NCBI GenBank assembly: GCA_020736575.1
Contig: JAGPYM010000004.1
Location: 620,001-684,000 of the forward strand
Reading direction: 5' to 3'
DNA from: Thelonectria olida
Taxonomy: Eukaryota > Ascomycota > Sordariomycetes > Hypocreales > Nectriaceae
DNA length: 64,000 nucleotides
Made by a program: the position numbers and the translations under genes. A model generated the notes under the pieces. It ran no database searches. It had not been told where the DNA came from and worked only from the letters and a program-made list of their open reading frames with translations. Shown one piece after another: positions 45,741-57,045 of this stretch (the stretch's first letter is position 1; each line of letters begins with the position of its first letter).

Positions 45741-46802
45741 TCAATTCATCCCGTGCATTATAGAGTTGCGGAACACAGTGTTAGCCATGTTCCCAATTCC
45801 AAACACAGGCAGAACCCTCATCATCCTCAGCGGAACCGCAACCGGCGCATGATGTCGGATCGAACTCAGCCGTTCGCGGATCCCCAGCGGAATGGGCCTG
45901 TTGTATAGGTCCAGGCCCAAGAGGTGGATCGGCGTGGTGATGAACTGCGTGAGGGCCGGTATTAGCATCTGCGACGTCTTGAGGCTGGCGGCCTCCGACC
46001 CGATGAGCGTCGAGAACGGGCTGGCGTCGGAGAAAGAGAGCTGCGCCAGGTGCGGAGCGAGGAGCGCGGGTATGTTGAACGAGGCGAATATGGTAATGGC
46101 ATCTCTACCCGTGAAGAGGGCGTAGCTTAACAGTGGAACTGGCGATGCGCGGTTGAGTTGTCCGTATATCTTGGCGTAGTACCCATCCTTGTATATGCCC
46201 AGGCTTGTGCTGATGAGTGTTGTTGCGAGGAATTTTGCCGCCGTAGATGAGATGGTCGTGTCATCTAGGTCATTGGCCGTTGCGTAGAGGGAGTCGAACA
46301 GGTTCGCGGTTGCATAGGTGCCAAAGTAGACGAGTGCTGGGAAGAGGCTTCCTATCAGAGGCTTCCTTGGTTTGGAGGCCCAGTCGATGCAGGATCTCCA
46401 TGAGGCGCCGGTGGCAGTCTTGTGGACGATGACGCTGTTTAATGTCAGCAGTGTGACGATGACGGCGTTTCTGAATCAATTCAAGAGGGATCAGAAGGAT
46501 GGCACGCACGCATCGATGGCTTTGACCCAGGGAGACACAAGGGCAGCGGCCAGGGCGGCAGACACTAGGTCAGCCGTGAAGAGCTGCCAGGTACAGCGCT
46601 GCTGAAAGTCGAGGCTCTTGACATCCGTCATCTTTTCGGTTTCCTGGCTTGGGAGACTTGATGATTGTTGAGGAGGTGAACTCCCCCCCTTTTGATATAA
46701 ATACCACCAGGCCAAGGTGTACGTAATGTTGGGGGCGATGGGACGCCCAGGCTCCGTGATAAGCCGAGCTGCATAGTCCTGCACTCGCTCGAGTTGACTC
46801 AT
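45741..46802 (-). CDS. Fungal multi-span membrane protein, possibly mitochondrial; function unknown
   Basis: Two exons, 46802-46510 and 46470-45741, joined across a very short 39-bp intron; predicted 340 residues. The second exon is open throughout although it has no ATG before 45968. Features include FQQRCTWQLFTADLVSAALAAALVSP, a middle block ALVYFGTYATANLFDSL, then TSLGIYKDGYYAKIYG, FTGRDAITIFASFNIPALL, and FITTPIHLLGLDLYNRP near the end. The repeated short hydrophobic helices and the conserved GLDLY segment match a fungal family that, to my knowledge, has no assigned activity and is sometimes called mitochondrial-carrier-like. The start is uncertain. A further upstream exon from ATG 47049, with donor GTTAGC and acceptor CTAACTAG, would join in frame and add about 58 residues. 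Confidence 0.72.
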
Positions 46803-49800
46803 TACTAGTTAGGGGAGACACTATCTTGGGAGCGAGAGCTGTGTGGTTGGATTTGGGAAGACGACGCATACGCTAACCCGTCTCTACGGGGGGTTGAGCA
46901 ATGGATGGCCCCACTGGGCTTGATATTGATGAGGGCTGTTTTGATCGATCAGTGGAGGTGACTGAGATGCGGTTGGGGATTGTGAGTTGAGTTGATTCTG
47001 CTTTGTGTGGTTGAGTTGCTGGGTGTAGGTCGGCATCCAGCTCCTCCATGATCGAGGTGCTTCCAGACGAGAGGTATAAGGGGCGAATAGACATGTTCAG
47101 AAGCCATTCCTCAACACTAAGAGTCCGAATAGGCTACCTATACCATGTGAGGCAATCCAATTGCTACCCCTTCACCTCAGTGCCGAGCTGGCTTCTGCGG
47201 TCCTGGTCCAGTCCACCTCGTCCTCACCGAATTCCCCAGACGTCGCCGACATGTCCCGGGCCGGCTACCCGCGGGTGTAAGTCTCCCCCACGCGCAACGA
47301 ACTCCAGGTCCCCAACATCTCCCAGTGGATTGGAATAGTTATAGTCGTTTACGAATACGCTTCTCCCTTTCCCTCTGCTTGTCTAGCATTCATTACCAAA
47401 TGCCGAGGAAATTGCCCAACATGGGGAAGCCTGAGTCCGATAAATCCTCGTTATCTTGGGTAGCTAGACCAGCCGATGCGAAGCGAGCTGACTATGGAAG
47501 GGTCAGGACTGTCGGTTTGGTATGTAAAAGGAGATTGACTTCCTTGGGATTAACTGTCTAGTCTATATTATTCGACCAAACCTCTTTTCAATTTCCATCG
47601 TTATTCTCATCTTCGCATTCGCTCTCGGACATGAAAGGCCGTACATTATTCGAGTTGCATCCCTTTATCTATCACCATGCCAATGGAGCTACCCTAGAGC
47701 TAGCTTTGTTTTTCTAGCGCGACCAGAGGAGCACTCGTTGAACACTGCTATGGTCCAGGTATTGTTCAATGGCTATGACTTATCAGGAGGCTTCGAACCA
47801 TATACGGTGTCTTGTTTGATTTGATTTGTTCATGGACTTTGAGATGTCTCCCACCGCAAACTGTATGGGCAGGTTGGTGTTTGATCTGAATGCGCCTTCG
47901 ATCTATAGCGACCTTCGACAACACATCTTCCACAGCCACGAACTGTTTTGACGCACATCTGCATGCGCTTTGTCCTGGCCATCCTCCCAGCCTCAGTCAA
48001 CGCGCCGAACTCCAAGATCCTCTTCATACCCGTTGTACCCGTTGTACCCGTGATGCCCGTGATGCCCGTGATGCCCGTCATCACTCATCTTCTTCTCATT
48101 GGGTCCCATTTGACCGCCCATCTTCGCTGTTGGCCTGTATGTACAGTACTCGGTGCAAATTGCCCTTGTACGGATTGGGATGAAACAGGAGTTGTTCGGT
48201 ATGTTGCTGTCCTGCCTTGATGCAGCAAAACACGGCATCAGCCTTGTGCTCATAGCTGTGTAGACAGCAGCCTCAAGCTGCTGCCTCAGACCACAAGGCA
48301 TCCACGGCAAAGGGGCCCTTATCACACCCTAAAACACATCGCATAGAAAATAAGCAACTAGTTTCCTACATCTTCACTTTATGACCAACCGCATTGCATC
48401 ATGCCTCACATCAATGGTAGAAGACTCAATCGCTGCCTATTGATCCAGCCATATCAACATTTGTAATGGACATAGCCCACTGGATTACAAGCAAGGTCGG
48501 TTAAACCTTACGCAATGAACCCCTAGTATTTACGCCAGACGGATCGTGATCTAATGCCATGGGGTATCGACGAGGTTTCTGCAAGAAGGCATCGCGAAGT
48601 GGTGGGGCGGAGCGGCGCGGAAGGGAGTTCGCAGATGACGCCACAGATGAGACCCCGGATTTCCCTTGGAAACAATAAAACAGACATAAAACTAACCAAG
48701 TGGTTAACAAGTTGAGAACGGAACACTATTCCGCTGACGACATTAGCTTTGAACATGCCTCGATCGCTCACTTGTCGAAGATGGGTGGCAACTGAACCAA
48801 CATCGAGACCAACACAGAAGTCTGGCCCTTCGCAAAGTCTTGCCTTCGCAAAGCTGATTAATAATGCAAAAACGGCTCGAATGCAACGCTGTAAAAGAGG
48901 CGTCCAATAAGTCAAAAGATCTGCAGCTAAGGCAGGCAGAAGCCGTCAGCCCACCGTTCGGACGGTTAGTTAACCTCGTCGTACGAATACGTCGTACAGG
49001 TCGTAAAAGGAGGATGCAATGTGTTGTTTACTGCGAGAGCAACGTCTTCTTTGGAATGTTCCAGGGGCTTCTCAAGCGTGTGTGTGCATGGAAGTCAAAT
49101 TTCCATGGCGGCATCGGGACGGACGACAGTGGACCGGGCTTTTTGAATCGTGGCTTGTCGGGTGGCTATGGCGGTAAAAAGAGTATTTTATCCCCTTGAT
49201 GAGCGGCCCATGTTTCCGGTTTGTTGCGAGTGAGATAGATCTACACCATTCGTATATCAGTATAGAGGCAAAGAGCATGCTGATAATCTCACAGCAAGCA
49301 AGGAACTGCCCATGCCCGACACCGGCCCACATCCAACTGAAGGCCAGATGCCAGATGCAAAGAATCCATCGTTTGTTCGTCGGCTGCGCGGCCACGCCCT
49401 TGAGAACGACGAGAAGCGGAGCCCCGGACCCGCCCCACCCGGCCTGACACAGTGTGAGATGGTGCGCAGCCTGTGGTGGTGTCGAGTCGCAGCTTGGTTG
49501 ACCGATAGTTTAGTTGGTGAGCTGGGGCACAACGGACATGGCCGAGCGTGACGAGTGCTACCACTGCTGCAGTGTGTTACAGTGCGAAATGATAAAAACC
49601 ACGGTATCAGCGATGGCCCCGCTGTGCCCACCTTCTCGAATCCATGTCTCTGTCAACTGAAGGGCGCACTCCTCTGACATTTTGGCACGAGACCCTCATT
49701 TTCCCCAGTCTTTTCCTTTGGAGGTTGTTGGAGTCGTTGGCTGGCCTATTCCGCGCTGGTGTGGCTGGTTTGGGCCTGGCAAAATCGATGTGACTCGTCT

Positions 49801-50194
49801 GCGGTGCGGTGCGGCGCATCTGACGAAGTAGGCCTACACACCGTTCGGTCGGTCGCTCCTTCGCATCGCTGATTGAATCTGAGGTACGGAGTACTTCCAT
49901 CTTTTTTGCACTCGTCTTGAACAAAACTGAGCCTGCATCCACTTCTTGCTGACTCGATTCCCTCCCCTTTTCTACTTCAACGTCTCTTCTTTTCTTGTAT
50001 TGGAAGCCATCGACGCCTTTTGAGTCAAATCTTTCTCACAAGGACTGCTCGAGTGGGTGGGACGACAACTAATACTAGGCTGGCTCGTCAAAGCTGTCAT
50101 CACGCCTTTCAATCGCCCGTCATCATCCATGACACACGCGCCCTTCGGTTAAGTACCTCCTTTATTGCATCGCGCCCTTTGAACTGCACTCGCC
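46803..50194. other. 3.4-kb divergent intergenic region
   Basis: It contains a possible 5' exon of the preceding minus-strand gene (46873-47049), the 9-bp tandem repeat at 48029-48082, and a pyrimidine-rich leader of the homeodomain gene (about 49.9-50.19 kb). A GTACGGAGTAC word lies near 49884. No other supportable gene was found. Confidence 0.45.
48029..48082. repeat. Six 9-bp tandem repeats (CCCGTNNTN type)
   Basis: Two CCCGTTGTA units, three CCCGTGATG units and one CCCGTCATC unit run without gaps. All six frames except one or two stay open across it, giving Val-Pro-rich, Gly-Thr-Gly-Ile-rich or His-His-Gly/Tyr-Asn-Gly-rich peptides. No gene is firm here. Confidence 0.9.
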
Positions 50195-53100
50195 ATGACA
50201 TCTATCAACGAGATGGACGAGTTTGTTGATTGGGACAAGGCCGGTGATGCCTTGGGCGGCGCCTTCCACCACGACGATCCCTTGGCCGGCTTCACTTCTC
50301 AGGCCGAAAACTCGGACAACATCGACCTCGTCCTAGCAAATGTTAACGAGGACGACTTTAGCTTTGCCGCCCTGCAGCACTTCTCCGAAAACAACTTTGC
50401 TCTGCCCGATGTCTCCGTTCCGCCTGTTGACATGGACTTGGCCGCAATGGCCTGGGATTTCCCCGAAACGCCCTGCATCAACTGCTCCCTCGGTGGTTTC
50501 TCGTGCAAAACCATCCGAGAGGGTCAGTACAAGGGATTCTGCACGAGCTGCGTTGCTCTCAGCGTCCAATGCAGCTTCGCTACCGGCGGTGCTACCATCC
50601 CCACGGACACAACCACCTACCCAATGACACAATGGACCGCATCTGGACCCCAACCCAACATTGTTTCTCCCGAGGACGCCCAGAACGACTCTCTCGCATC
50701 TTCCAGGAACAATTCAGCTTCAGATCTGTCCAACCTGGCTGACATGGCCAAGCCCGCGGCTCCTCCGAAAATCGGTGCTCGATTTTCGAGAGAGTCAGTT
50801 CGTATCCTGAAAAACTGGCTTTCCACCCATAACCGCCATCCTTATCCTAGTGATGAAGAGAAAGAGATGCTGCAGCGACAAACCGGTCTGAACAAAACCC
50901 AAATCACAAATTGGCTTGCCAATGCTCGTCGTCGTGGCAAAGTTCAAGCACAAGCTCCTCGTTCGACCTCGCCGCACTTCAACTCTTGGGCCGGTGCTAT
51001 CGACATTCCTCATCGCCGAGGCACTCCTGCCCTCGAATCTATGAATCGTCGAGGCACTCCGGCTTTCGAAGCTATGAACCCCCTGCAGCGTTGGGAGCAT
51101 TCGCCCCCGGAGAACGAACCGGCGTCTGTCACTGCCATTGCCAGGGCCGTCACCGCCTCTTCATCAGACCTTTCGTCTGGACTCAACAGCCCTTACAGCT
51201 TTAACTTCACCGATGATGGTTCAGGCAAATCGCTCTGCAATCAGTCTTCAGCCAGCAGTTTGGGCACCTCTCACTCCAGCAATGGCTCCTTCGGCTCCGC
51301 TTACTCTCACGGCTCGCGCAACTCCTGGGGCTCCTACGGATCAGCCCCCTTTAACAGCCGTGGCCGTCGTCGCCGCCGTCGCAGGACCTCTGGCAAGACC
51401 GCCAAAGAACCAACAACAGCCTTGTCTGCTCCTCTCAAGACTTTCCAGTGCACATTCTGTACCGAAACTTTCAGAACAAAGCATGACTGGCAACGCCACG
51501 AAAAGTCGCTGCATCTGTCTCTTGAGCGATGGGTCTGCTCTCCTCACGGACCTCGTGCTCTCAACCCCGAGAACGGGCAGATGTCCTGCACCTTCTGTGG
51601 CTTGGCTAACCCAGATGACGCCCATATTGAGAGCCATAATCACTCAGCATGCCAAGAGCGAACAGCCGAAGAGAGGACTTTCTATCGAAAAGATCACCTC
51701 AACCAACATCTTCGCCTGGTCCACAATATCAAGTTCCTGGACTGGTCGATGAAATCCTGGAAGATTGCAACCCCTGAAATTCGGTCCCGTTGTGGTTTCT
51801 GTGGTATCGTGATGGATACATGGACCATTAGAGTCGATCATCTGGCGGAGCATTTCAAGACGGGTTATTCCATGGCTGACTGGAAGGGTGACTGGGGTTT
51901 CGAAGTCCCTGTCCTCGATATGGTCGAGAACTCTATTCCACCTTGTATGAGACCTCTGCAGTATCCTGTAGATCAGATTAAAGCGTCTAACTTCTGAAAT
52001 AGATCTCATTCATTATGAACGAACGTCTCCATTGCCATTTGTAGCAAACCACTCTCCACCAGAATCACCTAGGAACGCCTACGAGCTGATTAAACTGGAG
52101 TTGGCTAACTACATGGCAAACTACCCGGAGCAACACGGACGACTACCGACCGATGACGAGTTGATGGTGGAAGGATGTCGTATTATTTTCGCAAGCGAAC
52201 TGTTATCACTACAAGGAATTGCAACGCTACCCTCTTGGCTTCGTGACATTATCATGAGCTCAGACGAATTAGCCCAGAAGGCGCGATTCGGTCCCTTGCG
52301 TGGTGCCGCTGAGAACAGGCTTGCTTCCCTCAAAATTAACGGCAAGGACAACTTGTTCGAGGAGTGCCCAATGGAGGTGCAACTCCAAGAGTTTGTCCGA
52401 GCAAAGAAGATGTTGGGCCTGACCGCCATGGACGATGAGCTTCAAGAAGAAGCTTGTCGTATCGTTGGGCGTGTCGAGGAAGTGTCGACGCACCCTTCTG
52501 ACCTTATTGCCAACTGGCTGTTGCGATTGATCGTATCCTCTACTCACTGGCTTGCTGCCTTCCGTCGGCGTGCGCATTTGCCTCGCAGCGAAGACGTGAA
52601 GGACCAGATTCACCGATCGACTGACCCAACGCTTATTGACTCGACCGTTCACAGCTACTCCCGCCTCGAGCGAGAATTGGGAGATTACCTCAAAGTCCAG
52701 CGGGTCTTGGGGCTGGAGCCAACAGATGATGACTTGCAACGAGAAGCTCGTATCATTATCTACGAGTTCGATGACGGTTGGAACCAGACCGCCGCCGATA
52801 ACATTAACTGGCTTGCGAGCTTCAGGAAGCGACACCCCATCTCTGGACCGCCAACTACGTCGGAGAGCTCGCCGTCGTTTTCCCTGCTGGCTGGCACCCA
52901 ATCGACGATGACGGAGACGCCACTCACCAAAGTTACTACCAAATCTCCAGAGGAATCGATGCAAGACCTGGAACCCTCGAACTCGCTTCGGCCAGGCCCA
53001 TTCTTCTTGAATGACGCCAACTGCTATCGACGACTGGCCAGGGAGCTGGCTCGATGGGTCGCAACGACGATGTCACCAAACAACCCAAACAGCCATGTAC

Positions 53101-53913
53101 CTACCGATGCTGAGTTGCAATACCAGTCTCGCTGGATTCTTTACGATGAGTAAGTAGGAGCGATATCCAACAATGCAGACATGAATGAGCTAACAGGCAT
53201 GTAGTGACGACCCATGGAACCAGACTGCCGCCGACAACGCTGAGTGGCTTTTGAGGTTTAAACGCCATGTTGGCATCATTCAAGGAGACGGCCCCGGTCT
53301 GCCCGACGGCAACCAATGGGCACTTGAGCAAGGCGGAACGGGCTTTGCACCGCCATACGCGTGCCCAAAGAATGGGCTCCAGCCATTCATCGACAGCATC
53401 CAGGTGCCGATGTGTCGGGGAGCCAAGTCCTTCCCCGCAGGCCACTCTGGAGCCAACAGCTATCTCGAGAACTTGACATCTTTGGACGCGCGCCCGGCCA
53501 AGGTTTTCTGCTCTCGCGAGCTGGAGCGCGGGCTCATGGAATTCGTGGAAAGCCATGTCACCGACACTGGACGGATGCCTTCGGATGCTATGATTCAGGC
53601 TCGGGGTCGACAAGTGCTCAACGCGGACACTACAGCGGCCGAGGATCCAGATCTCATGGCTCGATTCAAGGATATGATGTCTCAGAAGATGCCTGGGGCA
53701 AGTCTAGCGGAAAGCGAAACGGGTGGTAGTGTCCCCTCGGCCATGCCCAGCAACATGAACATTAACATCTCGGATGAAGACATGAACAACTTTCTGCAAG
53801 ACATGAACTTTGAGTTTGATGCGCAGGACCTTGGCGGAGTATCGCTGCTCGGGATGGAAGGGGTGCAGGAAGGGGGCGGCGTGAGCCTCGACATGGATGG
53901 GTTCAATGATTAG
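50195..53913 (+). CDS. Homeodomain (TALE-type) and C2H2 zinc-finger transcription factor with repeated C-terminal module
   Basis: Three exons, 50195-51944, 52003-53149 and 53205-53913, with introns of 58 and 55 bp; predicted 1201 residues. A cysteine-rich segment ([11 protein letters not shown]...[11 protein letters not shown], about residues 90-125) resembles a small zinc cluster. The homeodomain ([13 protein letters not shown]...[12 protein letters not shown]...[13 protein letters not shown], about 195-250) has the three-residue TALE insertion and the WxxNxR recognition helix. A Ser/Gly-rich linker and a basic RRRRRR patch lead to C2H2 fingers, the best being [22 protein letters not shown] (about 420-440), with further Cys/His groups to about 560. 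After the first intron come about five degenerate copies of a helical module (see findings). It is presumably a nuclear developmental regulator, as known for fungal homeobox genes; the specific target is unknown. An acceptor 42 bases downstream (52045) is also in frame. Confidence 0.88.
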
Positions 53914-55024
53914 GGGCCATTGTATACGATTGAAGAAGTGTTTTGATGGGAGATTACGCAAAAATAGGGGGCGGCGAGGATAGGATATGATGACGGAGAC
54001 TCCTTTTTCAGAGGTGAAAATACACATGACATGGCATGCATAGGGATGGGTATGGGATGTCTCAACGGGAAGGATTTTGGAAATACCACAGAGGGCGACG
54101 TTTTTTTGTTTATGGGAAAGGGTAAGGGACAGGGACTTGGACAGGCTTGATTTGGCGGGTAGAAAGACTCCTATCCTGAAGGAAATTCCCAATAACATAT
54201 AAATAACATGTGTTATATCTCATGGGTTCTCTGTTGGTATCCTTGCACTCGGTTCACGACTTCACGATGGAGGGAAAGGCGGCGGCTCCGTGCGTGCGGC
54301 GTGAAGATGTCATGTCACCTTGCAATCCCACTGGGATCCATACTGCATTTTATTACGCATGACAAGGAGACCCCGTTTCACTTTGACTCTGCGCAAGGCT
54401 TGTACATATTTAAAACGACGATGTGTTCTATCCATACTTCAATGGGTGACTACATGTGTGTGGCTGCCAGTCGTTGGAATACTTACTTTCCTCCCGCCCT
54501 TATCAATTCCTCTCTCACTTGAACATTCGGTCGGGTGGCTCTTTCGAGGCGGCCGCCCGCGCCACCGGATGGTCAGAAAAAAAAAAAGGAAGGTGCATTT
54601 GCAGCATTCGAATTCGAGTCTTGGATTCTTACATTCATCAATTCTGCTTGTACCATCCGAAGACCCAAGGTCCATCCATCATTGCTTTGCGAACGGGCGT
54701 AACGACCGAGCACGACGAGGCTTGCTCTAAGCTTACGTGGCGTGAAGCCGCAACATACTCACCCTTTTTTTTTTTCTTTCTTTTCTTTCTCTTTCTTTTC
54801 TTTTTGAGAAACCAATCAATTCAACCGTGGGAATTCGTTCGTGAGGGGAAAGGGAGGAATCAACGGAACAGCTGGTCTGGCCGTTTCCATCACCAGCTCG
54901 ACGCGGCAATTGGAACTTGGGGGGGCGGTCGGGGACGCTGCATACTAATTACCACCGCTGGAACATTACAGTACAGCTATTCACTGCCTGTATTAATTCA
55001 ACCCGACATCCATCGTCAAAAGCA
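53914..55024. other. 1.1-kb intergenic region with pyrimidine tract
   Basis: The 3' flank of the homeodomain gene, then the promoter of the following gene. A long T/C tract lies at 54762-54805 and an A10 run near 54578-54588. No additional gene is seen. Confidence 0.5.
54762..54805 (+). promoter_or_regulatory. Pyrimidine (T/C) tract upstream of the 55025 gene
   Basis: An unbroken run of T and C of about 44 bases lies 220 bases before the ATG. CT tracts near transcription starts are common in filamentous fungal promoters; the regulatory role here is inferred from position only. Confidence 0.4.
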
Positions 55025-55969
55025 ATGCCGACGTATCTCTGCCACGGCTTCCGATGGCACCGGCGCGACATCCGCATCTTTGTCATCCTCCACGACCTGG
55101 AAGACGCCGCCCCCAACTGGGTCATCGGCCCGGCCTCGTCCCTGGCCATCCTCTCCCAGTTCCACGCCCTGTACGACTTCCTGCCGGACCCTCCACCACC
55201 TGCTCCTCCACCCCCGGTGGCGCCGCCCAAGAGGCCGCTGTCGCCGCTGGCCTTTGACCCCAAGATGCCGCTGATGCACCGGGACGACGACCACTCTATG
55301 CCGCTGTCGCGCGTCGCCGACGACGAGGACCACGTGCGCATGCACTCGTCCTGGTCGCCCGTCATGCTGCTGGAGGAGTTTGACCCGGACGACCTGATGG
55401 TTGCGAGCAGGCCCTATGCCTACGTCGCCGACTACGTGACCCGCATCGACCTGAGCGCCGACGTGGTCGAGGAAATGGCCAAGTACCGCATGCGGGGGAA
55501 GGGCGAGTGGTTCCAGCAGCTGAGGGACGAGGTGCAGAAGGGCGAGGACATTCGCTGGTATGTCGTCGTGTGCGGGGACGACGTGAGAGAGGTGCCGGGG
55601 GACAGCGGGAGCGAAGACGTCGACGACAGCGACGAGGAGGACATGTCCGGCGAGGAGCGTCCGATGGACGTCATCAACGATGGCCTGAGACCGCCGCCTT
55701 CAAGAACTGGCCCGGAGCAGAGGCCGAGAACGAGTCCCGCGGGAACAGCAACCACGGATTCTGCATCGGCCGGCAGTCTTCCGTTACGGCCATCACCTCT
55801 GGGATCTCACCCTTCTCATCCCATACCCAAAATGCCCCCCGAGCCAGAGAACCAGAAGCAACCTGGCCGGCCGCCTTTGAGGAGCAAGAAGTCCATGGCG
55901 GAGGGGCTGAGGCGGTTGTTTGGAGTGAAGAAGGACAAGGACAAGGACGGCCCGTCGGTGCCGCAATGA
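55025..55969 (+). CDS. Conserved fungal protein of unknown function (MPTYLCHGFRWHR type)
   Basis: A single exon of 314 residues from ATG 55025. The first 60 residues (CHGFRWHRRDIRIFVILHDLEDAAPNW...ALYDFLP) form a compact alpha/beta-looking block that I recognise as conserved among Sordariomycetes but cannot name. A proline run (PPPPAPPPPVAPPK) follows, then a second ordered block (VMLLEEFDPDDLMVASRPYAYVADYV...WFQQLRDEVQKGEDIRWYVVVCGD, about 120-195). An acidic segment (DDSDEEDMSGEE) and a disordered Ser/Pro-rich region lead to a basic tail (KSMAEGLRRLFGVKKDKDKD). No signal peptide, membrane span or catalytic motif is visible. The coding sequence is more GC-rich than its flanks, which supports a real gene. 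Confidence 0.8.
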   Translation: MPTYLCHGFRWHRRDIRIFVILHDLEDAAPNWVIGPASSLAILSQFHALYDFLPDPPPPAPPPPVAPPKRPLSPLAFDPKMPLMHRDDDHSMPLSRVADDEDHVRMHSSWSPVMLLEEFDPDDLMVASRPYAYVADYVTRIDLSADVVEEMAKYRMRGKGEWFQQLRDEVQKGEDIRWYVVVCGDDVREVPGDSGSEDVDDSDEEDMSGEERPMDVINDGLRPPPSRTGPEQRPRTSPAGTATTDSASAGSLPLRPSPLGSHPSHPIPKMPPEPENQKQPGRPPLRSKKSMAEGLRRLFGVKKDKDKDGPSVPQ

Positions 55970-57045
55970 TGGAGATTGTTCCTTACGAGAAGCGAATGGT
56001 TGGGTATCTTTCGGAGTCTGGGATAGCACATTTTGAAAAGCGTCGTGGTTTTGGCGGCATTCACGCATGGTTGATTGGATGCGGAGCGGGTGTTGTTTAC
56101 AGTTTTACATGAAGAGCAAAGGATCTCATTTGTCATATGGGAGCTTGAGCGGTTTGTTCGGGATTTCAAACCGAGCCGTTGGGCTCATGAGCAGACGAAG
56201 TAGATGAGTGAGGAGTGGTGGGCGTATATCAGGGGCTTGAACGAAGCATCATGACAACTTTCATGGATTGAGGAGAAATGAAGAAATGCACCTTAATTGA
56301 GCCTTGATGCTTCCTTTGTAATTAATTGATCAATTTAATACTCTCCCTCCAAGATTGAGTCTCTTTATGCCCCAATGTCAGCTCATCGTTGCGAGTTGTC
56401 ATGACAGATCTCAGAATCTCATTCGGGACAATGACGTCTGGTTCGTGTCACGTGTATATCGCCTAGGCATCTTCAACGTCAAGAGTAGTGAATCACACAC
56501 GGCCTTGTCTGAATTATACACGGTTATCAACCCTTTTAGGAACATGCTAGAGAAATCGGGTTTGGTTAAGGTAGGGTCAAAGCTAGCAAGTTAGTATTAA
56601 AAATAGGGCTTAGAGTTAGAGTTAAGAGCAATTCTTAAAATACCTTCCAGGGTTAGGGTTAGACTATGTTAAGTACAATACATAACCTTAAAAGGGTTTA
56701 GACCTGCATAATGTGGACAAGGCTGTGCATAATTTAGCATTCCCCAGACATCTCCAACGCCAACAAGCTGTCCTAAAACCGCCCTGTAACACCACCGTAC
56801 GCCGCCTTCTATTCTCGCAACCAACCGTCGGCGAGGATGAAACCTCGACGCGCTCAGCCCTAACAGCCTCGTCTCGACCCCCGTCCGGCGCACCCGCCAA
56901 TCGCTGTCGTCACCCGTCCAGACTCCCGACTCAAACCCATTCGCCCTCCGGTCCCGTTCCCGTGTCCGGCGCCGGAACCCCCCCTTTAGCCTCCAACGTC
57001 TGACTGTTAACCAAACGACTCCCCGACCCTTGGCTCTCGCTCCAG
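55970..57045. other. 1.1-kb intergenic region with telomere-like words
   Basis: An AT-rich stretch (about 56270-56720) contains degenerate TTAGGG-like repeats at 56603-56664. The last 300 bases are C-rich leader of the transporter gene. No supportable gene. Confidence 0.5.
56603..56664 (+). repeat. Degenerate telomere-like repeats (TTAGAG / TTAGGG)
   Basis: Around 56609-56626 three TTAGAG-like units occur, and at 56650-56662 the sequence reads GGGTTAGGGTTAG. TTAGGG is the usual telomere unit of filamentous ascomycetes, so this may be an interstitial telomeric scar. Confidence 0.5.
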
